From contig JAQUXR010000002.1 of NCBI GenBank assembly GCA_028692275.1, positions 1 through 64,000 of the forward strand: a stretch of DNA of 64,000 bases, read 5' to 3'. The DNA comes from Frisingicoccus sp009929615. Its GTDB lineage: Bacteria > Bacillota > Clostridia > Lachnospirales > Lachnospiraceae. This document shows positions 33,520 to 42,374 of this stretch, piece after piece. Within the stretch, counting starts at the first letter, position 1; every line of letters begins with the position of its first letter. The notes under the pieces were generated by a model. That model made no database searches. It was not told the DNA's origin and worked only from the letters and a program-made list of their open reading frames with translations. Position numbers and translations under genes: made by a program.

Positions 33520-34770
33520 ATGCTTGAAAATGTACGACTTTCAATTCAGGGCATCTGGTCCCATAAAATGCGTTCCTTCCTCACGATGCTTGGAATCATC
33601 ATCGGTATCGCTGCTATTATCTCTATTGTTTCTACTATCAAGGGAACAAATGAGCAAATCAAACAAAATCTGGTCGGCTCAGGAAATAATACAGTTGAAG
33701 TGAAGCTTTATCAGAACGACTGGGAATACGAGCCGACCTACAACGGACTTCCGCAGGGTGTCCCTGTTGTCAGCAAAGATACCATGGACAGCATTTTAGA
33801 TGTAGAAGGTGTTGCTGACGCCTCCCTCTATTTAGCCAGAAATTACGCCGATGGCATTTACTATAACAATACCTCCTTCAATGGTGGAAAGATTTATGGT
33901 ATCGACAGCCAGTATTTTTCTACCTGCGGCTATCGTATCCAAAAAGGCCGCAGCTTCATTCCGGCGGATTATAAAGATTTCCACAAGGTCGCTATTGTTG
34001 ATGCAGATGCAGCCAATTCCCTTTTTACCGGAAGCGACCCCATTGGTAAAACCATCGAAATCCAGGGTGAACCTTTTGTTGTCGTTGGCACATGTGAGAA
34101 AGCCAACAGCTTTAAACCTGTCATTAACTCCATTGATGATTACAATAACTATATGGCTTCCAGCAGCAGCGGTATCCTTTTTATTCCGGATGCTGCCTGG
34201 CCGATTGTTTATAACTATGATGAGCCGCAAAACCTCATTATCCGTGCCACCAGCACAGATGAGATGAGCAATGCGGGACGTAACTGTGCAGACCTGTTAA
34301 ATGGTTTTGTCACTTCTTCCGATGTCAAATATAAGGCTTCTGACCTTTTAGAGCAGGCTAAAAATCTCCAGGATTTAAGTGCTGCAACAAATCAACAGCT
34401 CATATGGATTGCCAGTATCTCCCTTTTGGTCGGCGGTATCGGAGTTATGAATATCATGCTCGTTTCCGTTACTGAACGTACCCGGGAAATTGGTCTGAAA
34501 AAAGCAATCGGTGCGAGAAAACAACGTATTCTTGCCCAATTTCTAACCGAGGCTGCCGTATTAACCAGCCTCGGTGGAATCATCGGCGTTGTTGTCGGTA
34601 TTATTATGGCCCAGGTGATTTCGAAAATTTCCCAGACCCCTTCCGCCATCAGCCTTCCTGCCATCCTCTTTTCCGTTGTATTCTCCATGGCAATCGGAAT
34701 CCTATTTGGCTTGCTGCCATCCATAAAAGCGGCAAATCTGAACCCAATCGATGCTCTGCGTCACGAATAA
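33520..34770 (+). CDS. MacB-type ABC transporter permease
   Basis: 416 residues: one N-terminal helix (about 18-40), a MacB periplasmic-core-like extracellular domain (about 45-280) and the three-helix FtsX domain at the C-terminus with GGIGVMNIMLVSVTERTREIGLKKAIGARK near 305. Pairs with the ATPase encoded two genes upstream to form a complete MacB-like pump split into two polypeptides. GGAGG precedes the start. Substrate unknown; relatives export antimicrobial peptides and macrolides. Confidence 0.93.
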   Translation: MLENVRLSIQGIWSHKMRSFLTMLGIIIGIAAIISIVSTIKGTNEQIKQNLVGSGNNTVEVKLYQNDWEYEPTYNGLPQGVPVVSKDTMDSILDVEGVADASLYLARNYADGIYYNNTSFNGGKIYGIDSQYFSTCGYRIQKGRSFIPADYKDFHKVAIVDADAANSLFTGSDPIGKTIEIQGEPFVVVGTCEKANSFKPVINSIDDYNNYMASSSSGILFIPDAAWPIVYNYDEPQNLIIRATSTDEMSNAGRNCADLLNGFVTSSDVKYKASDLLEQAKNLQDLSAATNQQLIWIASISLLVGGIGVMNIMLVSVTERTREIGLKKAIGARKQRILAQFLTEAAVLTSLGGIIGVVVGIIMAQVISKISQTPSAISLPAILFSVVFSMAIGILFGLLPSIKAANLNPIDALRHE

Positions 34771-34782
34771 AGGAGTATTGAA

Positions 34783-35304
34783 ATGACACATAAAATGCTG
34801 AACACAAACTTTATTCCTGTAATTATTATCAGTTTAATAACTTTTTTATCGCTGGCTGCTATCCTGTTTTTTTCCAGCCCGATTATGGCCTATCTTGCAG
34901 ACCTGACCGAAGACACCTCCGCCGGTGTCTCCGGACTTGAGTTGATATTCGAGTTTGGTGCCTATTTTATTGATCTCTTTTTCCTGATAATCTTTTTAGC
35001 TATTGACTTTATCTGCACTCTGGCCTTTACAATTTTAGCTCTATTAAACCGCTTTCTTTTTTCACATTTTGAAAAGGGGATACGGGGATATCAAATTGGA
35101 AAGGGCTTTGAACTTGCATTTCTAACTATGACAGGATTTCTAGGTCTGTTCTTTATGGCTTTGACGATTCAGGGACGCTTGTATCTCTATGCGCTGCTGC
35201 TTGCCATTTACTCCTGTGCCGTCATTTTTATCATTGCTCTCAACTTTCGAAATACCTATCTGGAAAATATGGATGTTTTACCGGAAGATTCTGATAATAT
35301 ATAA
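34783..35304 (+). CDS. Hypothetical four-helix membrane protein of the efflux operon
   Basis: 173 residues with about four hydrophobic segments (10-32, 55-90, 108-128, 132-152). No family recognised. AAGGAG precedes the start and the gene follows the permease by 12 nt, so it is cotranscribed and may be an accessory subunit or immunity-like protein of the pump. Confidence 0.75.
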   Translation: MTHKMLNTNFIPVIIISLITFLSLAAILFFSSPIMAYLADLTEDTSAGVSGLELIFEFGAYFIDLFFLIIFLAIDFICTLAFTILALLNRFLFSHFEKGIRGYQIGKGFELAFLTMTGFLGLFFMALTIQGRLYLYALLLAIYSCAVIFIIALNFRNTYLENMDVLPEDSDNI

Positions 35305-35340
35305 CAAAAATATGAGCTTGAAATTATTTAACAGAACACA

Positions 35341-35380
35341 AAAACGGTGTAGCCTTCTTAAAAAGGCTACACCGTTTTTT
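35341..35380. terminator. Bidirectional terminator after the efflux operon
   Basis: AAAACGGTGTAGCCTT pairs with AAGGCTACACCGTTTT, a 16-bp uninterrupted stem with A and T tracts on either side. Serves both the efflux operon and the convergent GH18 gene. Confidence 0.92.
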
Positions 35381-35390
35381 ATATTCTACA

Positions 35391-37100
35391 TTACTTTACA
35401 TACTGTGCAATAATATTCCAAATCTCAGGGCCGCTTTCCCAGCCAATACGCCAGCTTGCAACTCCCGCTAAATCATAGTCCTGAATCATCTTCATACGGG
35501 CTGTAATAGATGTTTCATCTTCCAGCCATATCTGATAGAGACGGCCGTCTGTTTCAGAAGTGTATTCGCCATAGTTCTGTCCCGTTTCTTCGTCATAAAC
35601 CGGTGTAACATCATGGCTTTCAAGATATCCTTCTGCCTCTGTCATACCTGCACTGAAGGACTCTACAACACCAGCGCTGTCCGTTGCCCACACACGGGTA
35701 TACAACGGAATGGCATTGATAACCTTTTCCTTCGGAACCATAGCAATCATATCTTCAATACCCTGTTCAACAAATCCCATAGATGCTACAGAACCAGCGA
35801 CTTCGGAACTGCTATGATGTTCATCATAACCCATGATGATGATATAATCTGCAAAAATCCCTTCTTCTTTATGATTATAATGTTTCCAGTATACAGGTAC
35901 ATAATTATCAATCGAGAATACGACCTTTTTCTCCCGACACAATGCAGACATCTCTCGTACAAACTGAATATAGTTGTCCGCTCCGTCAACGCCAATCATC
36001 TCAAAATCCAGGTTGATACCATCTAAATCATAGCTGTCAATGTAGGTCTCGAGCTGGTCTAATACGTGCTGCCGTTTCTCTCTGGAAGCCAAAATCTCGT
36101 CAGTCATCTCACCATCAAAGTTTGTAAACTCATTCGAGAACATAGCCCAGACTTCAACGCCTGCTGCATGCGCTGTTTTTACATAATCCGCACTTCCCAG
36201 CGTTACTAAATCACCATCCGTATTCTCAAAATACAGCCACCTTGGGCTAATCGTATTAATTCCCGGTGTTTCTTCAAGAATCTGACTCAATTCATCATTG
36301 GCTGTTTCATTATAAACACCATGCCATGCCAGGTTTATCTTATAGTCTTTTGAAATACTGGTAAATACAGGTTCTGTGAAATCCGGCTCTGTAAGTGTTG
36401 TCATGGATGGGGTCTCTAAGTACTTATTCTCAACCCAGCCATTATAACCATCCTCTGTAACAACCTGTGCCCATTCATCACCACCGCCATCATCTAATAC
36501 ATAAAGGCGTTCACCCTGTTCGAGCTTTCTAAATACTGGGCTCTTAGGGCCACCCTGATACCGAATATAAGCTTTCTTTCCATTGACAGTTGTTGTATTC
36601 GCCTCGCCCCATGTTGTACGAATAACAACACGGTTTGGTTCTGTATAAGAGGCACAATCCATCTTTGTGTTTTCCTTTATAAAATCAAGAGAAATATAAA
36701 GCATCCCAGCTTTCTCTATGACTACAGGAATATCACTTGTTTCTTTAGATGTACCTACCATATAGGATGTTGAATCCGGTGTATACTCAGCAGTACCCTC
36801 TGGCGTTGTATAAAGAATGATGTTCTCATCTTCCTGCCAGTAAATCCTGGAATCAAACTGGCTGTTTGCCGTATTCACATCCAGATAAACATTGCCCGAA
36901 CCATCATCAATAGCCCGTGTTTCCATCATCTCATTATTCAATGTAATCGTATACTCCCCATCAGAAACGCCATAGGTGGCATTATAATCCACCACATCCT
37001 TTTCAGACCGCAAATCATCGATTATGTCACAGCCGCCAAGAATACCGAGGAGCGATACAGAAATAATGAACATTCCTATAAATCTTCTTATCTTATTCAT
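35391..37100 (-). CDS. GH18-family lipoprotein with SH3 domain
   Basis: 569 residues. Lipobox LGGC with lipidated C24; a beta-rich stalk (about 40-165, resembling copper-amine-oxidase N-like domains); an SH3b domain (about 170-230, YIRYQGGPKSPVFRKLEQGERLYVL...GYNGWVENKYLE); and a GH18 barrel (about 255-569) with the catalytic DGINLDFE, acid E367. Close in layout to surface or spore-associated peptidoglycan/chitin-like glycosidases (YaaH/YdhD group). Probably acts on the cell's own wall glycan. It follows the small membrane protein gene by 30 nt on the same strand. Confidence 0.88.
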   Translation of the reverse strand: MNKIRRFIGMFIISVSLLGILGGCDIIDDLRSEKDVVDYNATYGVSDGEYTITLNNEMMETRAIDDGSGNVYLDVNTANSQFDSRIYWQEDENIILYTTPEGTAEYTPDSTSYMVGTSKETSDIPVVIEKAGMLYISLDFIKENTKMDCASYTEPNRVVIRTTWGEANTTTVNGKKAYIRYQGGPKSPVFRKLEQGERLYVLDDGGGDEWAQVVTEDGYNGWVENKYLETPSMTTLTEPDFTEPVFTSISKDYKINLAWHGVYNETANDELSQILEETPGINTISPRWLYFENTDGDLVTLGSADYVKTAHAAGVEVWAMFSNEFTNFDGEMTDEILASREKRQHVLDQLETYIDSYDLDGINLDFEMIGVDGADNYIQFVREMSALCREKKVVFSIDNYVPVYWKHYNHKEEGIFADYIIIMGYDEHHSSSEVAGSVASMGFVEQGIEDMIAMVPKEKVINAIPLYTRVWATDSAGVVESFSAGMTEAEGYLESHDVTPVYDEETGQNYGEYTSETDGRLYQIWLEDETSITARMKMIQDYDLAGVASWRIGWESGPEIWNIIAQYVK

Positions 37101-37130
37101 GTGTCTTAACCTAACCTTCCTTTTTGGTTT

Positions 37131-37724
37131 TTATGCTTCGTAAGAAAACAATCTGCCCGCTACAAAACAACCGAGCATCATTAAAAATGCAATAACATAA
37201 CAAAGTATGTCCCTCTCCCGGCTCGTATCATATGCCAAAAGAACTCTATCCGAAATATGGTAAGTCTCAAAATATTCTTCTAGGGTTAATCCTTCACTTT
37301 CAGCTGCTTTTTCAAAAACCTCTGTACCCTCTGTGGTCTGAGCCAGAAAAGAATAGTCTGACAAATCGGGCATCGCCTGTGAAAGCCCAGAATCCTCTGT
37401 CTCTGCCTGTATCTCTACAAACCATGACTGTTCACCAATCGAACCAATATAATAGTAACCACTTATCGATTCCGCAGCATTCACCGTATAGAACCCTGTA
37501 AATTGTAAATCCATATCTTCCACCTTGACGTAAGATGCTTCTTCTTCCGGATACCAGACCGTTCCTGTATCCGCCGCATTCACGGAAGGAATGAAAAAAG
37601 GATTCCGCCAAAAAAGTAACCCGCCGATAATTACTATACCAAAGACAATACCCAGGCCATAAAAAAGCCAGCGCAAAGCCGGATAGCGTTTCTTCTGGTC
37701 ACTCTTTATCTCTTGTTTTTCCAT
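37131..37724 (-). CDS. Hypothetical two-helix membrane protein upstream of the GH18 gene
   Basis: 197 residues: a short cytoplasmic Lys-rich start, a helix at about 20-43, an external acidic domain of about 130 residues and a second helix at about 172-190. No family recognised with confidence. GGAG precedes the start. The 30-nt gap to the GH18 lipoprotein gene suggests one transcript and perhaps a shared surface role. Confidence 0.75.
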   Translation of the reverse strand: MEKQEIKSDQKKRYPALRWLFYGLGIVFGIVIIGGLLFWRNPFFIPSVNAADTGTVWYPEEEASYVKVEDMDLQFTGFYTVNAAESISGYYYIGSIGEQSWFVEIQAETEDSGLSQAMPDLSDYSFLAQTTEGTEVFEKAAESEGLTLEEYFETYHISDRVLLAYDTSRERDILCYVIAFLMMLGCFVAGRLFSYEA

Positions 37725-38092
37725 ATTGATAGACTCCTATGCAGATTATATTACGATTATACTACATCGGAGCCTATCAGGCAAATGTTAATAGAAATCT
37801 TACCCACTTTACAGGAGATGCAGCCCTGAAATATGTAATGATATCCCACACTTGACATATAATAAGATTAACTGAGAATAATGCTTCCTGAAATAATTAT
37901 GCTTATAAAATTCATATAATGGGGAACATTCTACAGAGTAGCCTTTACAAGATGATGTAAAGATTAGAAATGGATTAGGAGTCAGGCACATTACCTTAGA
38001 AATCTTATATAATCTTATTATAGCAAGGTATAGAAAAAACAGCAATTCCAATGCTTCGACAAATATTTCTTAAAATTTAATATTTTAATCTC
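37725..38092. other. AT-rich intergenic stretch with no recognised gene
   Basis: I see no ORF with a ribosome site and no strong hairpin between the divergent membrane-protein gene and the mecA promoter. An 80-codon minus-strand reading frame here lacks a ribosome site and any family resemblance. It could be a decayed gene, but no remnant is recognisable. Confidence 0.4.
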
Positions 38093-38121
38093 TTTACAGT
38101 TTCTGTTGCTGTGGTTATACT
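38093..38121 (+). promoter_or_regulatory. mecA promoter
   Basis: TTTACA (38093-38098), 17-nt spacer, TATACT (38116-38121); the start codon is about 32 nt beyond the expected start point. Confidence 0.7.
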
Positions 38122-38159
38122 GTAGGTAACCTCAATCCTACATTAAGGGAGTGATTTTT

Positions 38160-38942
38160 ATGAAGATTGAGAAACTTAATGAAAACCAGATTCGTTGTAC
38201 ATTAAATAAAGAAGATTTAGCGGGCCGTGAGATTAAGCTGAGTGAGCTTGCTTATGGTTCAGATAAAGCAAAGAGGTTTTTTCGTGATATGATGACTCAG
38301 GCTTCGACAGAAGTTGGGTTTGAAGCGAATGATATTCCTCTGGTCATTGAAGCAATTCCCGTATCCAGTGAATGTATTATATTAATAGTAACCAAGGTTG
38401 AGGACCCGGAAGAACTGGATACCCGTTTTTCAAAATTCTCTGCAGCGAACAACATGTCTTACGAAGATGAAGATGGCACCATTGGTGGAGATTCATCCCA
38501 GACAGAATATCGTAGTGCTGCAGATATTTTAGATTTGTTCAAAAAAATCAGCGAAGAATTAATTGTTAATGAGATTTCCTCAGACGAGTCTCAGATACCT
38601 CTGCCTTCGGGTTCAAAAGACAAGGCCGAGAACATGATTGCTTCTGTTGATATGACCAAGATTTTCCTCTTTCATAGATTGGAAGATGTCTGCCAGTATG
38701 CAAAGATTATCCAGCCGAAATATAACGGCTGGAACACATTGTATAAAGACCCGGTATCCGGCAGCTTCTATTTAACGATAAGTAAGGGGAAGGCCTCGCC
38801 AGAGCTTTATAATAAAATCTGCAATATCGCAATCGAATATGGCGAATGCGTTTCTGCAACCGCTGCATCCGTTGCCTACTACAACGAACACTTTACAGTA
38901 ATGATTCGTAATAAAGCGATTCAGAAACTGGCAATTCTGTAA
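38160..38942 (+). CDS. mecA: Adaptor protein MecA
   Basis: Adaptor that delivers substrates to the ClpCP protease and, in Bacillus, controls competence and development. The 260-residue protein has the N-terminal substrate-binding region (MKIEKLNENQIRCTLNKEDL), an acidic linker of about 60 residues, and the C-terminal ClpC-binding domain (about 165-260, FHRLEDVCQYAKII...YGECVSATAASVAYYNEHF). The start at 38160 has GGGAG 8 nt upstream; the GTG three codons earlier has none. Confidence 0.9.
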   Translation: MKIEKLNENQIRCTLNKEDLAGREIKLSELAYGSDKAKRFFRDMMTQASTEVGFEANDIPLVIEAIPVSSECIILIVTKVEDPEELDTRFSKFSAANNMSYEDEDGTIGGDSSQTEYRSAADILDLFKKISEELIVNEISSDESQIPLPSGSKDKAENMIASVDMTKIFLFHRLEDVCQYAKIIQPKYNGWNTLYKDPVSGSFYLTISKGKASPELYNKICNIAIEYGECVSATAASVAYYNEHFTVMIRNKAIQKLAIL

Positions 38943-39000
38943 TGTTTTTCATAACTATTGTGGAAAACCCAAAGTTTCTTATAAGAAAAAGCAAGAAAAA

Positions 39001-39039
39001 GACCTGTTACACGAAGTAATTCGTATAACAGGTCTTTTT
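39001..39039. terminator. Terminator between convergent mecA and DUF1858 genes
   Basis: GACCTGTTA...ACGA / TCGT...TAACAGGTC stem with A5 on the left and T5 on the right. Confidence 0.88.
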
Positions 39040-39049
39040 ATCATCTATC

Positions 39050-39259
39050 CTACTGATTATTCTTTTCAAGGAATTTATTGATTTCTGAAACTAATGCTGT
39101 TGGATCAATGCCATGAACCATAGCTGCTTCTGCAATTGTTTCTCCCTGAGAAGATGGACAACCAAGACAGTGCATACCGATGCTCATTAAAATAGGAGCT
39201 ACGCCAGCATCAATTCTTAATAAATCGCCAATCATAGTATCTTTAGTTACCTGTGCCAT
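39050..39259 (-). CDS. DUF1858 domain protein
   Basis: 69-residue helical protein with the DUF1858 pattern: KDTMIGDLLRIDAGVAPILMSIGMHCLGCPSSQGETIAEAAMVHGID. The conserved CLGCPSS pair could hold a metal or redox centre. The domain also forms the N-terminal part of the iron-sulfur repair protein ScdA/RIC and accompanies hybrid-cluster proteins, so an iron-sulfur or nitrosative role is plausible but unproven. GGAGGG precedes the start. It is divergent from the ferredoxin gene 216 bp away. Confidence 0.9.
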   Translation of the reverse strand: MAQVTKDTMIGDLLRIDAGVAPILMSIGMHCLGCPSSQGETIAEAAMVHGIDPTALVSEINKFLEKNNQ

Positions 39260-39387
39260 TTTTAAGCCCTCCTTCTGAAATTTTGGTTAATGCCTATTAT
39301 AATACATTCCCAACGCCTTGACAAGTCTTTTGACATCATCGAAATTTCCCTTCCAGAAATTATCTCCTATATTTCATGATTTTATAC

Positions 39388-39416
39388 TTGTCTAAACAGA
39401 CTTTTTGTATTACAAT
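39388..39416 (+). promoter_or_regulatory. Ferredoxin promoter
   Basis: TTGTCT (39388-39393), 17-nt spacer, TACAAT (39411-39416), about 58 nt before the start codon. Confidence 0.6.
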
Positions 39417-39474
39417 AATGACGTACAACTTACAGTACTATTCTATTTATTATACTTATAAGGAGGTAACTATC

Positions 39475-39648
39475 ATGGCATATGCAATTTCATCTGAATG
39501 TATTTCTTGTGGTGCTTGTGCTGGCGAATGTCCAGTTGGCGCTATCGTAGAAGGTGACGGAAAATACGAAATCAAAGCTGAAGAATGTATCGATTGCGGT
39601 ACATGCGCAGGAGCTTGCCCTACAGGAGCTATCGCTCAGGCTGACTAA
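39475..39648 (+). CDS. 2[4Fe-4S] ferredoxin
   Basis: 57-residue clostridial-type ferredoxin, low-potential electron carrier of the cytoplasm. Two CxxCxxCxxxCP motifs: CISCGACAGECP near residue 9 and CIDCGTCAGACP near 38, each holding one cubane with the last cysteine of the other. The start at 39475 follows AAGGAGG; longer in-frame readings upstream run through the promoter. Single-gene unit with its own terminator. Confidence 0.96.
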   Translation: MAYAISSECISCGACAGECPVGAIVEGDGKYEIKAEECIDCGTCAGACPTGAIAQAD

Positions 39649-39660
39649 TTCAAAACATAA

Positions 39661-39703
39661 AAAAGGTGCTTTAGGGATTTTCCTAAAAAGCACCTTTTTT
39701 CTT
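39661..39703 (+). terminator. Intrinsic terminator after the ferredoxin gene
   Basis: AAAAGGTGCTTTAGG pairs with CCTAAAAAGCACCTTTT and continues into T6. Also usable from the other side by the MerR gene at 39717. Confidence 0.88.
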
Positions 39704-39716
39704 TTTCTTAATGTAT

Positions 39717-40388
39717 TTAATGGCGAAACCACCCAAAACGACGTTTGTTCATCTTTGTTGGTGTATAGGGTGGCAGTTTTGTTGCTGCCGCTTCCTGATA
39801 TCCTCTCTGTCTTCCCCGGATAGCCTCATCCAGCTTCCTAAATCGTGCTTCATCCTTTCTGTCCCGTTCCTGCTCCATAACTTCCATCTCATTTAAAATA
39901 CTGTCCGTCACCCTCTGGGTAATGGCATCTTCAAGTCTAAGATTATTCTCATGAAGGGCCTGGGCCACAATTCCATCCATTATGTATTTAAAATGGCTCA
40001 TCTTCTCTGTTGCTGTCGTCTTGACGACTGCTGGTTCTGCTGCTGTTTTAACTTCTGCCAATTCCGTTACCGGATTTTCTTCCGGCACCCTTTCCTCTTC
40101 CTTTTCTTCATAACTCTGACGTACATTATCCAATGAAATAATATTGCTGTCCATTTCATCCGCAAACATTATCTGCAGAACATCTTTTATCGCTTTCAAT
40201 TGAAATCCCCGGTCCTTTAACGCCTTAATCTGGCAAAAAATTTCGATTTCATGTTGTGTATAATAACGGTGGCCCATTTCATTCCTTGGTATATCCAGTG
40301 CCAGTTCATCCTCCCAGTATCTTAATACATGAGATTCAACCTCGACCATCTTTGCCGCATCCGATATTGTATATCGTACTTCTTCCAT
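39717..40388 (-). CDS. MerR-type helix-turn-helix regulator
   Basis: 223 residues with an N-terminal MerR DNA-binding domain (YTISDAAKMVEVESHVLRYWEDEL...GHRYYTQHEIEIFCQIKALKDRGFQLKAIK, residues 6-70). The rest is a charged, likely coiled-coil region and a basic tail, without the cysteines of metal-sensing MerR proteins. It lies downstream of dnaB on the same strand past a terminator, with its own GGAGG. Target unknown. Confidence 0.85.
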   Translation of the reverse strand: MEEVRYTISDAAKMVEVESHVLRYWEDELALDIPRNEMGHRYYTQHEIEIFCQIKALKDRGFQLKAIKDVLQIMFADEMDSNIISLDNVRQSYEEKEEERVPEENPVTELAEVKTAAEPAVVKTTATEKMSHFKYIMDGIVAQALHENNLRLEDAITQRVTDSILNEMEVMEQERDRKDEARFRKLDEAIRGRQRGYQEAAATKLPPYTPTKMNKRRFGWFRH

Positions 40389-40493
40389 AGAATACCTCCA
40401 CTATAACCTTCTCGTTATCTAACAATCAAATTATAGCAAACCCCCCGGATTTTTCAATTTTACAGCCTCACATCTTATCGACAGAGCACCCTC

Positions 40494-40530
40494 AAAAAAA
40501 GAAAAAACCGGTCACTTTTTTCGTGACCGG
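40494..40530 (-). terminator. Intrinsic terminator of the gdpP-rplI-dnaB operon
   Basis: CCGGTCAC / GTGACCGG stem with a 7-nt loop, followed in the minus direction by T6 and a further T-rich stretch. Confidence 0.88.
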
Positions 40531-40558
40531 CTCTACATAGACCGAATTCTGCGTTATT

Positions 40559-41893
40559 TTATTGCTTTGATTTATTGGCAAATTTTGTATAGTTAGGAAG
40601 CCAGACTAAATCAACCGTACCGATAGGACCATTACGCTGTTTTGCAATGATGATTTCAGAAATGTTCTTCTTATCCGTATCCTTATTATAATAATCATCC
40701 CGATATATAAACATAACAACATCCGCATCCTGCTCAATAGCGCCTGACTCTCTAAGGTCAGACAAAATCGGACGGTGATCCGGTCTGGTTTCACAGGCAC
40801 GGCTCAACTGGGATAATGCAATAACCGGTGCATTAATCTCCCTTGCCAAAGCTTTTAAAGACCTGGAAATATCAGAAATTTCCTGCTGTCTGGAATCAGT
40901 TTTACGGCTTCCACCACTCATCAGCTGTAAATAATCAATGATAACCAGTCCCAGATTATGTTCCAGCTTATACTTCCTGCATTTGGAACGAAGTTCTGTA
41001 ATAGAAATACCCGGTGTATCATCAATGATTAACGGTGCCTTACTAATATCTCCAGCACTTTCTATCAGTTTTTCCCAATCATTCGTACTCAGATTTCCAG
41101 TACGAATCAACTGGGAATCCACCTTTGACTCCATGGATAAAAGTCGGTTGACCAACTGGTCTCTTGACATTTCCAAACTGAAAATAGCTGTAGTGACCTG
41201 ACTCTTTACTGCAATATGCTGAGCCAGATTCAAAACAAAAGCCGTTTTACCCATAGAAGGACGGGCTGCTATAAGAATCAGGTCAGAAGGCTGAAAACCC
41301 GAGGTTTTATAGTCTAAATCATAAAATCCGGTAGCCAGTCCTGTAACAGTTCCCTTATGCTTTGCTGCAAGTTCTATCTTATCAATAACGCTCAGCACCA
41401 CATCCCTGATAGGTACATAGTCATCTGAACTCTTCTTCTGAAGTAAATCAAATATCTTCTTTTCGGTTTCTTCCAATATCTGGTCTACCGGTTCTTTACC
41501 CAGGTAACAGGTATTGGCAATTTCTTCATTCGCCTTAATCAGTCGGCGCATCAATGCTTTTTCTGACACAGTTTCTGCATAATGCTTAACATTCGCCGAT
41601 GTCGGAACATCGTTTATAATTCCACTGATGAACTCTACGCTGGTCAGCTCCGGCGGAACATCCTTATTCTTCAGACGTTCCTGGAGGGTCACTAAATCTA
41701 CCGGCTTATCTTCCCCGGATAATTCAGCCATCACATCAAATAGAATCCCGTACTGTCTTTGATAAAAATCATCCCCGGTAATCAGCTCTGTGGCAGTCAC
41801 AATGGCATCGGCATCCATCAGCATGGAACCGATAACCGCCCGCTCTGCCTCATCACTGTGTGGGTATATTCTCTTGATTAACGCTTCTTCCAT
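40559..41893 (-). CDS. dnaB: Replicative DNA helicase DnaB
   Basis: Hexameric fork helicase of 444 residues: N-terminal primase-interacting domain (SDEAERAVIGSMLMDADAI), linker, and RecA-like ATPase domain with Walker A ARPSMGKTAF near residue 205 and the DnaB motifs LEMSRDQLVNRLL and SQLSRACETRPDHRPILSDLRESG. The start at 41893 follows GGAGGAG; an upstream GTG at 41917 includes that ribosome site and is rejected. Third gene after gdpP and rplI, a conserved Firmicutes order. Confidence 0.96.
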   Translation of the reverse strand: MEEALIKRIYPHSDEAERAVIGSMLMDADAIVTATELITGDDFYQRQYGILFDVMAELSGEDKPVDLVTLQERLKNKDVPPELTSVEFISGIINDVPTSANVKHYAETVSEKALMRRLIKANEEIANTCYLGKEPVDQILEETEKKIFDLLQKKSSDDYVPIRDVVLSVIDKIELAAKHKGTVTGLATGFYDLDYKTSGFQPSDLILIAARPSMGKTAFVLNLAQHIAVKSQVTTAIFSLEMSRDQLVNRLLSMESKVDSQLIRTGNLSTNDWEKLIESAGDISKAPLIIDDTPGISITELRSKCRKYKLEHNLGLVIIDYLQLMSGGSRKTDSRQQEISDISRSLKALAREINAPVIALSQLSRACETRPDHRPILSDLRESGAIEQDADVVMFIYRDDYYNKDTDKKNISEIIIAKQRNGPIGTVDLVWLPNYTKFANKSKQ

Positions 41894-41927
41894 CGAAGTG
41901 TCTCCTCCCTGAATCACACAATTCTCA

Positions 41928-42374
41928 CTAAGCTTCTACAACTTTGACCGTCAACTCTGCCGTTACCTGTGGATGCACTTTATAAGGCACAATCACCGTA
42001 CCTACCATTCGGATAGGCTCCTGTAAATGAAGCTTTTTCTTATCAATATCTAATCCCAGCTGTTTTTTTGCTGCTGCTACAATTTCTTTTGTTGAAACAG
42101 ATCCAAATACCCGGCCGCCTTCTCCGGTTTTAATGGAAACGGTCACTATCTTTTCTTTAAGCTCTTCAGCATATACCTTTGCCGCTTCTAAAATCTCCTG
42201 AGCCACTTTCTCTTCATTGGCTTTCTTCAACTTTAAGTCATTTAAGTTTTTCGTTGTTGCCTCTAAACCCAATTTTTTCTTTAATACAAAATTTCTGGCA
42301 TAGCCTTCATTAATATCGACAATCTCGCCTTTTTTACCAAGGCTCTTTACATCTTCCAGCAAAATAACTTTCAT
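41928..42374 (-). CDS. rplI: 50S ribosomal protein L9
   Basis: 148 residues with the L9 signature: N-terminal domain MKVILLEDVKSLGKKGEIVDINEGYARNFVL, long connecting helix, C-terminal domain (GRVFGSVSTKEI). Binds 23S rRNA and helps hold reading frame. Its start codon abuts the gdpP stop codon. Confidence 0.97.
   Translation of the reverse strand: MKVILLEDVKSLGKKGEIVDINEGYARNFVLKKKLGLEATTKNLNDLKLKKANEEKVAQEILEAAKVYAEELKEKIVTVSIKTGEGGRVFGSVSTKEIVAAAKKQLGLDIDKKKLHLQEPIRMVGTVIVPYKVHPQVTAELTVKVVEA

Noticed and set aside
37809..38051. 80-codon minus-strand reading frame
   Set aside because: No ribosome site, no family resemblance and a low-complexity AT-rich composition; best treated as noncoding.
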